A model generated the notes under the pieces. It was given only the letters and a program-made list of their open reading frames with translations, did no database searches and had not been told where the DNA came from. A stretch of 53,752 bases of DNA from an uncultured Mycoplasmatota bacterium (GTDB lineage: Bacteria > Bacillota_I > Bacilli_A > RF39 > UBA660): positions 1-53,752 of the forward strand of contig UQVR01000005.1 of assembly GCA_900544625.1 (NCBI GenBank). Direction: 5' to 3'. The position numbers were made by a program, and so were the translations under genes. The stretch's first letter is position 1. Every line of letters begins with the position of its first letter. This document shows positions 37,873 through 45,548 of the stretch, piece after piece.

Positions 37873-39247
37873 AACGCATTATCTTTTTTAACTCTTTAAT
37901 AAAAATTGACTTATTAAAAAATGGAACTAATATATATACTTTATTTTTAGTTCTAGTTAATGCAACATAAAAAAGTCTACGTTCCTCTGCATAAAGATAA
38001 GTTTTATCAGAAGAATGAAGCTCTTCGATTAATTTAGAATTTATAATTTTATTGGGAAAACCGTATAATCCATCAGTTAAATTTATTAAAATAACATTTT
38101 CAGCTTCTAAGCCTTTTGATGAATGAACACTCATAAATTCTTTTATTTCTTCTTTACTAAACTTGTTTATATCAAAGTTATTTCTTCCAAGGATAAGTAA
38201 ATCAGTATTTTCTTTTTTTAATTTATTATACAATTTTTTAAAAACTATATAAGGATTAATATAATAAATAAATTCAATTGGTTTATCTAAATGTTTGTGA
38301 CTAAGTAATTTCTTTTTTATTTGACATTTATTTTTCATAACAAATTTAGTACTAATATCAATTAACTCTTGACTATTTCTATATGTATATTTTAACTTTT
38401 TTATTTGAGAATTTGGAACATACTTTGTAAAATTCAAAAAGATATTTATATCACAACCTGAAAAATGATAAATTGATTGATAATCATCTCCGACACAAAA
38501 AAGAATAGCATTTGATAAATCTTTAATTTTTTTAATAAGATTAAATCTAATCAAAGATGTATCTTGAAACTCATCAATAATAATATATTTATAACCTAAA
38601 TTTTCATCTAAACTTTCGGTAGCTTTAATAATTAAATCATCAAAATCAAATTTTCCACTTGATTTTAATTCATTTTCATAAACACATTTAACAACGTAAG
38701 CATATTTAGTTAAAAAATTATCTTTTAAAAATAACTTTTTAATATCATCTTTAGTTTTATTATTAGTTTTATATAATTTAATCAATGTAATAATTAATTT
38801 TTTAAAGTTTATAAATTTATAACTTTCTAAAAATTTATCATAATTATATTCTTTGAAATATTTAAGCAATTCATCTCTTTTGTCTAAATCAATACTTTTA
38901 AAAAATTCATCTGTTACATATTCTAAATATTTATCACTTACTAAACTATATTGGGGATGTTTTTTATCTAATATGGATATTGCTAGTTTATGAAAAGTCA
39001 TAATATCTATCTTATAATCAATTTTTCTTTTTAAATCATTTACACTTTTATTAGTAAATGAAATGACAAGTATTTCACAAGGTTTTATATTTTTTTCATT
39101 TATTAAATATTTAATCTTTTCTATGATAGTAAAAGTTTTGCCAGCCCCAGCACCTGCGATTAAAAGGGTGTTTTTATTGCTTTTTACAGCATCAAGTTGG
39201 TATTTATCTGGTTTCATAATTAAGTTTTTTGTTTTATCCAAAGTCAT
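37865..39247 (-). CDS. compact UvrD/Rep-type DNA helicase
   Basis: This is a superfamily 1A 3'-5' DNA helicase. The motifs in order are Q-motif-like YQLDAVKS, Walker A AGAGAGKT, Ia-like ISFTNKSV, II IIIDEFQDT, III GDDYQSIYHFSG, IV YTYRN, V SVHSSKGLEAENV, VI FYVALTRTK. At 460 residues it is much shorter than UvrD or PcrA (about 700), so the 1B and 2B subdomains are reduced. The start is uncertain: ATG 39247 overlaps a TAAAAT -10 on this strand, and the ATG at 39217 (MKPDKYQLDAV) is an alternative; neither has a clear ribosome site. Divergent from the 39304 gene. Confidence 0.85.
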   Translation of the reverse strand: MTLDKTKNLIMKPDKYQLDAVKSNKNTLLIAGAGAGKTFTIIEKIKYLINEKNIKPCEILVISFTNKSVNDLKRKIDYKIDIMTFHKLAISILDKKHPQYSLVSDKYLEYVTDEFFKSIDLDKRDELLKYFKEYNYDKFLESYKFINFKKLIITLIKLYKTNNKTKDDIKKLFLKDNFLTKYAYVVKCVYENELKSSGKFDFDDLIIKATESLDENLGYKYIIIDEFQDTSLIRFNLIKKIKDLSNAILFCVGDDYQSIYHFSGCDINIFLNFTKYVPNSQIKKLKYTYRNSQELIDISTKFVMKNKCQIKKKLLSHKHLDKPIEFIYYINPYIVFKKLYNKLKKENTDLLILGRNNFDINKFSKEEIKEFMSVHSSKGLEAENVILINLTDGLYGFPNKIINSKLIEELHSSDKTYLYAEERRLFYVALTRTKNKVYILVPFFNKSIFIKELKKIMRFK

Positions 39248-39256
39248 TTTATCATA

Positions 39257-39285
39257 TTGAAAAAAATAAGTCTATCCTTTATAAT
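39257..39285 (+). promoter_or_regulatory. promoter of the alanine racemase-like gene
   Basis: TTGAAA (39257-39262), 17 bp, TATAAT (39280-39285). Overlaps a divergent minus-strand promoter (TAGACT-17-TAAAAT) of the helicase. Confidence 0.65.
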
Positions 39286-39303
39286 TATTTTACGAGGTAA
39301 ATT

Positions 39304-40446
39304 ATGAAGTATGAAACAGTTTTAGAAATAGATTTAGAAAAATTAAAAAATAATACTAAATTACTATCTAAAAGTTATAGTGATTATAAATATAAAATAG
39401 TGGATTTAAAAGATAATGCTCATGGAATGGGGTTAAAAATAATTAATACCATGGAACGATATGGCATTAATTATTGTTTGGTGGGTTCTCTAAAAGAAGC
39501 TTTAGCAATAAGAAAAATTAATAAAAATATTCCTATTTTAGCAAGTTATTATGTAACCAAAGATGAAGTATTTGATTGCATAAATAATGATATTACTATC
39601 ACAATATTTAGTAAAGAATATCTAGAAATGCTTTTAAGTTTAAAATTTAAGGATGCTTTAAATGTCCAAATACTTATTGATAATGGTTCAAATATTTTAG
39701 GTATAGATAAGACAATCGATTTAGAATATATTATAAATAAAATAGATGAAGTAAAAAATATAAACTTAACAGGAATTTATACGGATTTGACATCTTTTGG
39801 TATTGAAGATATACATTATTATGAACAAGTAAATAATTTTTATAAAATAATTAAACCATTCATTAACAAAGATATTATGATTCATTTAAATGAACCTGTT
39901 ATGTATCACGCTAAATTAAGTTATGTAAATGGTATAAGATTTGATATATCAATTTTAGGTATTGAAGAAAATATAAAGGATGATTTTTTTACAAAAACCA
40001 AGATTAAAAATATTGAAAAGAAATATGGTGCATTAGAATTTCCAAATATTGATTTAGAACTTATTTTTAATATAACGAGTGAAGTTATGGAAATAAGAAA
40101 AGTAGATAAAAGCGTTTTAGTTGGAAAGTCATATTTAACAAAAGATGAAATATATGTTGGAGTAATTCCGATTGGACATAAAGATGGTATAACAAAAGCA
40201 ATAAAAAATGTTGTAATAAATAATAAAGTATATGAAGTAATCGCAGATGATATAGACAAATTATTTCTTAAAGTTGATAATGCTGTAAAGATAAAAGATA
40301 AAGTAATTATTCTAAACGAAGACAGTGATATTTATGAATTTTTAAATAATTTATATACCAACAGATATTATTTAATGAGTATATTAAATCGAAATTTAAC
40401 TAGAAATTACATAAATGACGAAGAAATAAGTGATAATTTACTATAA
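39304..40446 (+). CDS. alanine racemase-like PLP protein with altered active site
   Basis: The 380-residue protein has the fold-type III layout of alanine racemase (PLP barrel, then a C-terminal beta domain). The PLP-lysine segment reads KDNAHGMG (about 38-45) where racemases have KANAYGHG, so the Schiff-base Lys is kept. The segment VLVGKSYLTKDEIYVGVIPIGHKDG aligns with the racemase segment VSYGATY...PIGYADG: the catalytic Tyr (Tyr265 of the Geobacillus enzyme) is Val and the later Tyr is His. RFDISILG replaces RPGIALYG, and the CMD loop is not recognisable. It is probably not an ordinary alanine racemase. ACGAGGTAA precedes the ATG. Confidence 0.75.
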   Translation: MKYETVLEIDLEKLKNNTKLLSKSYSDYKYKIVDLKDNAHGMGLKIINTMERYGINYCLVGSLKEALAIRKINKNIPILASYYVTKDEVFDCINNDITITIFSKEYLEMLLSLKFKDALNVQILIDNGSNILGIDKTIDLEYIINKIDEVKNINLTGIYTDLTSFGIEDIHYYEQVNNFYKIIKPFINKDIMIHLNEPVMYHAKLSYVNGIRFDISILGIEENIKDDFFTKTKIKNIEKKYGALEFPNIDLELIFNITSEVMEIRKVDKSVLVGKSYLTKDEIYVGVIPIGHKDGITKAIKNVVINNKVYEVIADDIDKLFLKVDNAVKIKDKVIILNEDSDIYEFLNNLYTNRYYLMSILNRNLTRNYINDEEISDNLL

Positions 40447-40465
40447 ATTTATCATATAATTTAAG

Positions 40466-40494
40466 AAAAGCACTTGTAAAAAGAGTGTTTTTTT
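40466..40494 (+). terminator. terminator overlapping the rpsB promoter
   Basis: AAAAGCACT (40466-40474) / AGTGTTTTTT (40484-40493), 9-nt loop. The loop holds the TTGTAA -35 of rpsB. Confidence 0.75.
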
Positions 40495-40502
40495 GGTAGA
40501 AT
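40474..40502 (+). promoter_or_regulatory. rpsB promoter inside the preceding terminator
   Basis: TTGTAA (40474-40479), 17 bp, TAGAAT (40497-40502) with extended TGG. Confidence 0.7.
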
Positions 40503-40508
40503 TTAAAG

Positions 40509-40620
40509 TGCTGTAAATGCAAATATTAAACATTGATGTGGATTAATTCATCAAGTGCCTAAAGAGGTGTTGGGTTAAGTTGAAGCATCAAGAAGTTAAA
40601 AACGAAGGAGGGAATAATTT
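40509..40620 (+). promoter_or_regulatory. rpsB leader
   Basis: About 110 nt of untranslated leader before GGAGGG. GATG (40534-40537) and CATC (40549-40552) can form a small hairpin, and GTGCC/AGGTGTTGGG follows. S2 leaders with regulatory roles are known in Firmicutes; similarity is not verified here. Confidence 0.4.
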
Positions 40621-41547
40621 ATGGCAGTAGTTTCTATGAGTTATTTATTAGAAGCTGGAGTTCATTTTGGACATCAAACAAAAAGATGGAATCCTAAAAT
40701 GAAAGAGTATATTTTTACATCTAGGGATGATATTTATATTATCGACTTAGAAAAAACAAAAGCATGTTTAGAAGTTGCTTATGAAGAAGTAAAAAATATT
40801 GCTAGTAATGGTGGTAAGTTCTTATTCGTAGGTACTAGAAAACAAGCACAAGAAGTTGCTTTAGAAGAAGCAGCTAGAAGTAATTCTTATTATGTAACTG
40901 AAAGATGGCTAGGTGGAACACTTACAAATTTCAGAACAATCAGAAGAAGAGTTAAAAGACTTGAAGAAATCGAAGAAATGGAAAAGAATGGTACATTTGA
41001 TTTACTTCCTAAAAAAGAAGTTGTTGGACTTAAAAAGGAATACGAAAAGTTAAATAAAGTACTATGTGGTATTCGTTCAATGGATAAACTTCCACAAGCA
41101 TTAATCATTGTAGATCCTAAAAAAGAATACAACGCAATTAAAGAAGCAAGAAAATTACATATTCCAGTATTTGGGGTAGTTGATACTAACTGTGATCCGG
41201 ATGATGTTGACTTTGTTATTCCAGGAAATGATGATGCTGTAAGAAGTATTAAAGTTATGTTAGGGGTATTAACAAATGCTATATGTGAAGCAAATGATTT
41301 ACCACTTGATGATTATGTAACTGAAGATGATAAAAAAGTATCTGAAGCAAAAGAAGAAACTAAAGAAGTTAAAAATGAAGAAGTAAAAGTTGATGAAACA
41401 GTTTTAGAAGAAATAAAAGAAATGGAAAAAGCTGACGAACTTGAAGGAAAAACATTAGCAGACCTTAAAAAACTAGCTAAAGAAGCTGGAATTAAAGGTT
41501 ACTCAACAATGAAAAAAGACGAATTAATTGCAAAACTAAGTGAATAA
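40621..41547 (+). CDS. rpsB: 30S ribosomal protein S2 with C-terminal Rho_N/SAP-like tail
   Basis: S2 binds the head-body junction of the 30S subunit. Residues 1-230 are typical (LLEAGVHFGHQTKRWNPKMK, FLFVGTRKQAQEVALEEA, RWLGGTLTNFRTI, FGVVDTNCDPDDVDFVIPGNDDA). A 75-residue addition follows: an acidic/basic linker (KEETKEVKNEEVKVDE...) and GKTLADLKKLAKEAGIKGYS continued by TMKKDELIAKL. The same tail ends L20 at 34.9 kb, with nearly identical DNA in its core. GGAGGG fixes the start. It is first in the operon with tsf. Confidence 0.96.
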   Translation: MAVVSMSYLLEAGVHFGHQTKRWNPKMKEYIFTSRDDIYIIDLEKTKACLEVAYEEVKNIASNGGKFLFVGTRKQAQEVALEEAARSNSYYVTERWLGGTLTNFRTIRRRVKRLEEIEEMEKNGTFDLLPKKEVVGLKKEYEKLNKVLCGIRSMDKLPQALIIVDPKKEYNAIKEARKLHIPVFGVVDTNCDPDDVDFVIPGNDDAVRSIKVMLGVLTNAICEANDLPLDDYVTEDDKKVSEAKEETKEVKNEEVKVDETVLEEIKEMEKADELEGKTLADLKKLAKEAGIKGYSTMKKDELIAKLSE

Positions 41548-41558
41548 GGAGGATATTT

Positions 41559-42437
41559 ATGGAAGTAACTGCAAGTATGGTTAAAGATTTGCGTGAACAA
41601 ACTGGCGCAGGAATGATGGATTGTAAAAAAGCTTTAGCAGAAACTAATGGAAACATGGAAGAAGCAATCAATTATTTAAGAGAAAAGGGTATTGCTAAAT
41701 CTGCAAAAAAAGAATCTAGAATTGCTGCTGAAGGACTAGCAAATATTTATGTAGATGGAAATAAAGCTGTTATTCTAGAAGTAAATAGTGAAACAGACTT
41801 TGTTAGTAAAAATGAAGAATTTAGAGCTATGATTGATACAATTGGAAATGCTTTATTAAATAGTAATGCAACCTCTGTAGAAGAAGCAAAAGAAGTAGAA
41901 ACTTCTGAAGGTACAATCGGAGAACTAATAGTTGAAAAAACAGCTAAAATCGGAGAAAAACTATCTTTAAGAAGATTTGAAATCTTAACTAAAAATGATG
42001 ATGAACATTTTGGTTCATACATTCATATGGGTGGAAAAATTGCAGCTTTAACATTAGTAAAAGGTGCAAGTGAAGATGTAGCAAAAGATGTATCAATGCA
42101 AGCTGCTGCTATGAAACCACTTTATTTAAATCCGAGTGATGTACCAGCCGATGTTTTAGATAATGAAAAGAATGTTTTAAAAGAACAAGCTATTAATGAA
42201 GGAAAACCAGCTGACATTGCTGAAAAAATGGTACAAGGAAGAATTCAAAAGTTCTATAAAGAAATCTGTCTTGCTGAACAAGCATTTATCAAAGATGGAG
42301 ATTTGACAGTAGCTAAATATGTAGCTAACAATGGTGGAGAAATACTAAAAATGGTACGTTATGAAGTTGGCGAAGGTATGGAAAAAAGAAACGATAACTT
42401 TGCTGAAGAAGTAATGAACCAAGTGAAAGGTAATTAA
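41559..42437 (+). CDS. tsf: translation elongation factor Ts
   Basis: EF-Ts is the nucleotide-exchange factor for EF-Tu. The 292 residues have the normal layout: N-terminal UBA-like domain with VKDLREQTGAGMMDCKKAL, the LEVNSETDFVSKNEEF core motif, and the long C-terminal part with HMGGKIAALTLVKG and the coiled coil. AGGAGG lies 8 nt before the ATG, 11 nt after rpsB. A terminator follows; pyrH, normally next, is not in the window. Confidence 0.97.
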   Translation: MEVTASMVKDLREQTGAGMMDCKKALAETNGNMEEAINYLREKGIAKSAKKESRIAAEGLANIYVDGNKAVILEVNSETDFVSKNEEFRAMIDTIGNALLNSNATSVEEAKEVETSEGTIGELIVEKTAKIGEKLSLRRFEILTKNDDEHFGSYIHMGGKIAALTLVKGASEDVAKDVSMQAAAMKPLYLNPSDVPADVLDNEKNVLKEQAINEGKPADIAEKMVQGRIQKFYKEICLAEQAFIKDGDLTVAKYVANNGGEILKMVRYEVGEGMEKRNDNFAEEVMNQVKGN

Positions 42438-42443
42438 TTAAGA

Positions 42444-42468
42444 CAACCCGCTTTGGGTTGCTTTTTTT
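42444..42468 (+). terminator. tsf terminator overlapping the next promoter
   Basis: CAACCC (42444-42449) / GGGTTG (42455-42460), loop GCTTT, then CTTTTTTT. TTGCTT in the 3' arm is the next -35. Confidence 0.85.
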
Positions 42469-42486
42469 CTTTATTTATGGTATTCT
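42458..42486 (+). promoter_or_regulatory. promoter of the 42511 gene inside the tsf terminator
   Basis: TTGCTT (42458-42463), 17 bp, TATTCT (42481-42486) with extended TGG. Confidence 0.6.
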
Positions 42487-42510
42487 TTATCTAGAATAGG
42501 AGATGTTTTA

Positions 42511-42705
42511 ATGAAAAAGAATAAAGAAGAAAAAAATAAAAATATTATGGATAAGAACAAATCAATGTTTTTTACACTAATGGTCGTATTTTGTGTAGCA
42601 CTAGCAGGCATAGGTGGTTTTTTTCTAGGTATGAAATTTGGAGAAAATAATAACGTAGTCGAAGAAAAATTACCAACCTCAGGAGACATCAATGGACAAA
42701 AATAA
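42511..42705 (+). CDS. small one-TM protein, paralogue of the next gene's N-terminus
   Basis: This is a 64-residue protein: a Lys/Asn-rich cytoplasmic start, one TM helix (MFFTLMVVFCVALAGIGGFFLG), and a short outer tail (ENNNVVEEKLPTSGDINGQK). From MDKNKS onward it matches the N-terminus of the 42692 protein almost residue for residue (FCVALAGIGGFFLGMKF versus FCVVITGISGFFLGLQF). It is either a real small membrane protein or what remains of a duplicated larger gene. AGGAGAT precedes the ATG; it overlaps the next gene by 14 nt. Confidence 0.6.
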   Translation: MKKNKEEKNKNIMDKNKSMFFTLMVVFCVALAGIGGFFLGMKFGENNNVVEEKLPTSGDINGQK

Positions 42706-43462
42706 GTCTTTATATATCAGCCTAGTAGTACTATTTTGTGTAGTGATAACTGGTATAAGTGGTTTCTTTCTAGGATTACAATTTAGTAAGCAAAAACTTG
42801 TTGATAATTCTACGAAAAATGAATCAAAAATAATAAATGTAGAAAGCTATAATATTCCAACATTATCAATATTATATAATTATTTAAAAAGTGATTACAA
42901 TAATTTAGAAGATTACTTAAAAAATTTAACAAATAGCGAAAAATTATACGTTGCGGGATTATTTGATTCAAGTGATGAAGCAAATAATAATAAATATAGT
43001 TTATTAAAAGAAAATTTAATAAAAACTTTTGGTAGTGACTTGGAAGTATTGCCAGAAGATTATTATGCATTTGCTGAAAATGAAGAACCGCTTTACAAAT
43101 ATGATAAAGAAACTGATGAATATATATATAATGAAGAATCCCCTGGTACAGATGCAATAACTGATTTAGATTCTAGATATATTTATAATTATATACTAGA
43201 TAAGAAAGAATCAAAAGATGACTTAATTATATTAACGTATTATGGTTTATATGCATATCAAGATGAAATTGGCCCAACCACGATAACAAATCAAAAAAAT
43301 ATTGAAAGACTTTTAAATTATGAAGAAACATTTGATGGTATAAGTGATCAAGAATATCTTCAAAATGCATTTAAAAACAATAAAGAAGATTTCCTTAAAT
43401 GGAGTTACACATTTAAAAAAGTAAACGATAATTATGTTCTAGTAGATTTCAAACAAGCTTAG
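42692..43462 (+). CDS. uncharacterised one-TM envelope protein
   Basis: This is a 256-residue protein: TM helix at about 7-28 and an Asn/Asp/Tyr-rich extracytoplasmic domain of about 225 residues with no cysteines and no recognised fold (YNIPTLSILYNYLKSDYNNLEDYLKNL..., SRYIYNYILDKKESKDDLIILTYYGLYAYQDE). AGGAG at 42680 serves as ribosome site inside the preceding ORF, so the two are translationally coupled. It ends at a strong terminator. Confidence 0.6.
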   Translation: MDKNKSLYISLVVLFCVVITGISGFFLGLQFSKQKLVDNSTKNESKIINVESYNIPTLSILYNYLKSDYNNLEDYLKNLTNSEKLYVAGLFDSSDEANNNKYSLLKENLIKTFGSDLEVLPEDYYAFAENEEPLYKYDKETDEYIYNEESPGTDAITDLDSRYIYNYILDKKESKDDLIILTYYGLYAYQDEIGPTTITNQKNIERLLNYEETFDGISDQEYLQNAFKNNKEDFLKWSYTFKKVNDNYVLVDFKQA

Positions 43463-43474
43463 GCTTGTTTTTTT
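43451..43474 (+). terminator. intrinsic terminator
   Basis: AAACAAGC (43451-43458), loop TTAG, GCTTGTTT (43463-43470), T's. Confidence 0.9.
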
Positions 43475-43554
43475 GACATTTGTTGACACAAAATAATTAA
43501 CAAACTTTATAAATATCAAATAATTTGGTAAAATATATATGGAGATGTAGTAAG

Positions 43555-44163
43555 ATGGAAAAAATATATATTAAAAATAAAAAAATGTTTAAAAGTAAGA
43601 CACAAATGGTTATATACATTATAATATTCTGCTTTTTAATATACGCATTTATTTATTTAGGAAAAAAAGAATATAAAGTTGAGTTGCCAGATAATGAAAG
43701 GTTTGCAAATGAGTTTAGCATGGTTTCCAAAGATAATGTATTTAAATATGTAAATGCCACTGATGCTAGAATGGTATCTCGTGGAGCTAAAGGAATAGTG
43801 TTATTTGGAACCAATAACGAATGGGTAAATTATTATGCGTATATTGTAAATAAAATCGCTAAAGAAACTGGAGTAAAAGAAATATATTATTATGATTTTA
43901 CTAAAAATAGAAAAGATAATAATGGAACTTATGAAGATATTGTAAAGAATTTAAGTAATTTCGTAACATATAATGATAGAGGAGTCGGGGAAATATATGC
44001 TCCATCATTACTTGTGGTTAGCAAAGATGAAGTTTTATTATTTGATTCTGATACATCTTTTGTCAAGGGAGAAATAACTCCGAGTGCATATTGGAATAGT
44101 ATAACGCAAAACGAAAAAGAACAAGAGTTAAGAGAAATATTTATAAAATATTTAAATAACTAG
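43555..44163 (+). CDS. membrane-anchored thioredoxin-fold-like protein without CXXC
   Basis: The protein has 202 residues. A basic N-terminus is followed by a TM helix (about 17-36) and an outer domain. GIVLFGTNNEWVNYYAYIVNKIAKETGVKEIYYYDF resembles a thioredoxin-type strand-helix-strand start with the CXXC replaced (NEWVN). APSLLVVSKDEVLLFDSD resembles the cis-Pro strand. It is therefore probably not an oxidoreductase. The frame is open from a TTG at 43525, but GGAGATG at 43541-43547 fits the ATG at 43555. The 44173 gene follows after 9 nt. Confidence 0.6.
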   Translation: MEKIYIKNKKMFKSKTQMVIYIIIFCFLIYAFIYLGKKEYKVELPDNERFANEFSMVSKDNVFKYVNATDARMVSRGAKGIVLFGTNNEWVNYYAYIVNKIAKETGVKEIYYYDFTKNRKDNNGTYEDIVKNLSNFVTYNDRGVGEIYAPSLLVVSKDEVLLFDSDTSFVKGEITPSAYWNSITQNEKEQELREIFIKYLNN

Positions 44164-44172
44164 GAGACATTT

Positions 44173-44937
44173 ATGGATAATACGAAAAATAAAATTGGAG
44201 TAATATTTTTAATTATAGTTTTACTTTTATTTATAGTCGGAGGATATTTTTTTATGGAATATATGTTAAAAACTCCGGATAAAACAAAGAGTGCAAGAAA
44301 AGAACAAGAAATCACAGATATAAGAATAAACAAAAAGAAAGATTATATATATTTTGAAAATACAACAGAAATAATTAATGATATCTTTAAACAAGATGTA
44401 ATATTTAATATTAAGGGGTTAGAAAATTATAATAATACATTGCATAATGAACTTGAAGAATTAAGTAAAAATGAAGTTAAAGTAACAACAGAAGAAATTC
44501 CTGAAGGAATAACATGTGAAAATGATTTATATAGTTTTACTTATCGTGATTATGATTTAATTGAATATGGGGACTATAAAAGTTTGATAATAAAAGATTA
44601 TGATTATAATTGTGTTAATTCATCAATACCAAAGAATGTAAAAAGTTATGTTATTGATATTAAAAATGGCAACATTATATCTAATGATGAACTGCTAAAA
44701 AAATACAATGTTAGTGAAGAAAGTATAATTGAACAAGTAAAAAAGAGACTTGAAGACACTCAAATATTAGATGAAGAAGTTCAAATAATAGATATAGATG
44801 GAACACTAAATGAAGTAAAAAGTGGAACATATGGGATAAATAAAGCCTTAAGTGTTAGCAAAAATGGCAAATTAATGATAAATTTTATTGTAAAATCTAA
44901 TAAAATTAATTATAATGATAGTATAGAATTAAATTAA
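44173..44937 (+). CDS. uncharacterised one-TM protein, possibly RsiV/DUF3298-like ectodomain
   Basis: This is a 254-residue protein with a TM helix (about 8-29) and a 220-residue extracytoplasmic domain. SYVIDIKNGNIISNDELLKKYNVSEESIIEQVKKRL resembles the pattern of DUF3298 (RsiV-type) domains, where a strand VIDLKTGKxIxxxDLL leads into a helix. This match is weak. Two cysteines lie near 117 and 157. TAGGAGA precedes the ATG. frr follows after 12 nt, so it is likely in the same transcript as a translation factor. Confidence 0.5.
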   Translation: MDNTKNKIGVIFLIIVLLLFIVGGYFFMEYMLKTPDKTKSARKEQEITDIRINKKKDYIYFENTTEIINDIFKQDVIFNIKGLENYNNTLHNELEELSKNEVKVTTEEIPEGITCENDLYSFTYRDYDLIEYGDYKSLIIKDYDYNCVNSSIPKNVKSYVIDIKNGNIISNDELLKKYNVSEESIIEQVKKRLEDTQILDEEVQIIDIDGTLNEVKSGTYGINKALSVSKNGKLMINFIVKSNKINYNDSIELN

Positions 44938-44949
44938 AGGAGAAAAATT

Positions 44950-45477
44950 ATGGATTCAGAAAAGAAAATGATGGCTACAATCGAATCGTTAAAAGCAAAA
45001 TTAGTTACAATTAGAGCGGGAAGAGCAAATCCTGCCATGTTAAATGGTATTATGGTAAGTTGTTATGGCATTCCTACACCAATACAAAGTGTAGCAAATA
45101 TAACTGTACCAGAAGCTAGAAAGCTATTTGTAAAACCATTTGATCGTAGTACACTAAAAGATATAGAAAGAGCAATAAATGAAGCTAATTTAGGAATAGC
45201 ACCAACAAATAATGGGGAAATGATTATTTTAACAATTCCAGAATTAACTGAAGATAGAAGAAAAGAATATGTAAAGCAAGCTAAGAATATTGGAGAAGAA
45301 GCAAAAGTAGCTTTACGTAATATTAGACAAGATGCAAATAATGAAATAAAAAAAGAAGAATATCCTGAAGATGAAGAAAAAATGTATTTAGAAGAAATAC
45401 AAGAATTAATTACAAAATATAACAAATTAATAGATGAAGAAATTAAAGAAAAAGAACAAGAATTAATGCAAGTTTAA
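44950..45477 (+). CDS. frr: ribosome recycling factor
   Basis: RRF splits post-termination ribosomes together with EF-G. The 175 residues are about 10 shorter than usual at the N-terminus. LKAKLVTIRAGRANPAMLNGI, VANITVPEARKLFVKPFDRS, GEMIILTIPELTEDRRKEYVKQAK and VALRNIRQDANNEIKK are diagnostic. AAAGGAGA precedes the ATG. In most Firmicutes the order is rpsB-tsf-pyrH-frr; here pyrH is replaced by four small envelope genes. Confidence 0.96.
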   Translation: MDSEKKMMATIESLKAKLVTIRAGRANPAMLNGIMVSCYGIPTPIQSVANITVPEARKLFVKPFDRSTLKDIERAINEANLGIAPTNNGEMIILTIPELTEDRRKEYVKQAKNIGEEAKVALRNIRQDANNEIKKEEYPEDEEKMYLEEIQELITKYNKLIDEEIKEKEQELMQV

Positions 45478-45498
45478 TTAGAAATAATTTTTAAAATA

Positions 45499-45507
45499 TG
45501 CTATAAT
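45499..45507 (+). promoter_or_regulatory. extended -10 promoter of the CarD-like gene
   Basis: TGCTATAAT (TG at 45499, TATAAT 45502-45507). No clear -35. Confidence 0.55.
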
Positions 45508-45548
45508 TAATTCATATGTTGCTTACACAAGAGGCGGATGAGGTATGT

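Noticed and set aside
42810..43157. Minus-strand ORF of 115 codons
   Set aside because: It is a His/Leu/Ile-rich shadow of the 42692 gene, without start signals.
43525..43554. TTG start of the thioredoxin-like gene at 43525
   Set aside because: The TTG is part of a TTTGGTAAAAT promoter-like -10; GGAGATG precedes ATG 43555.
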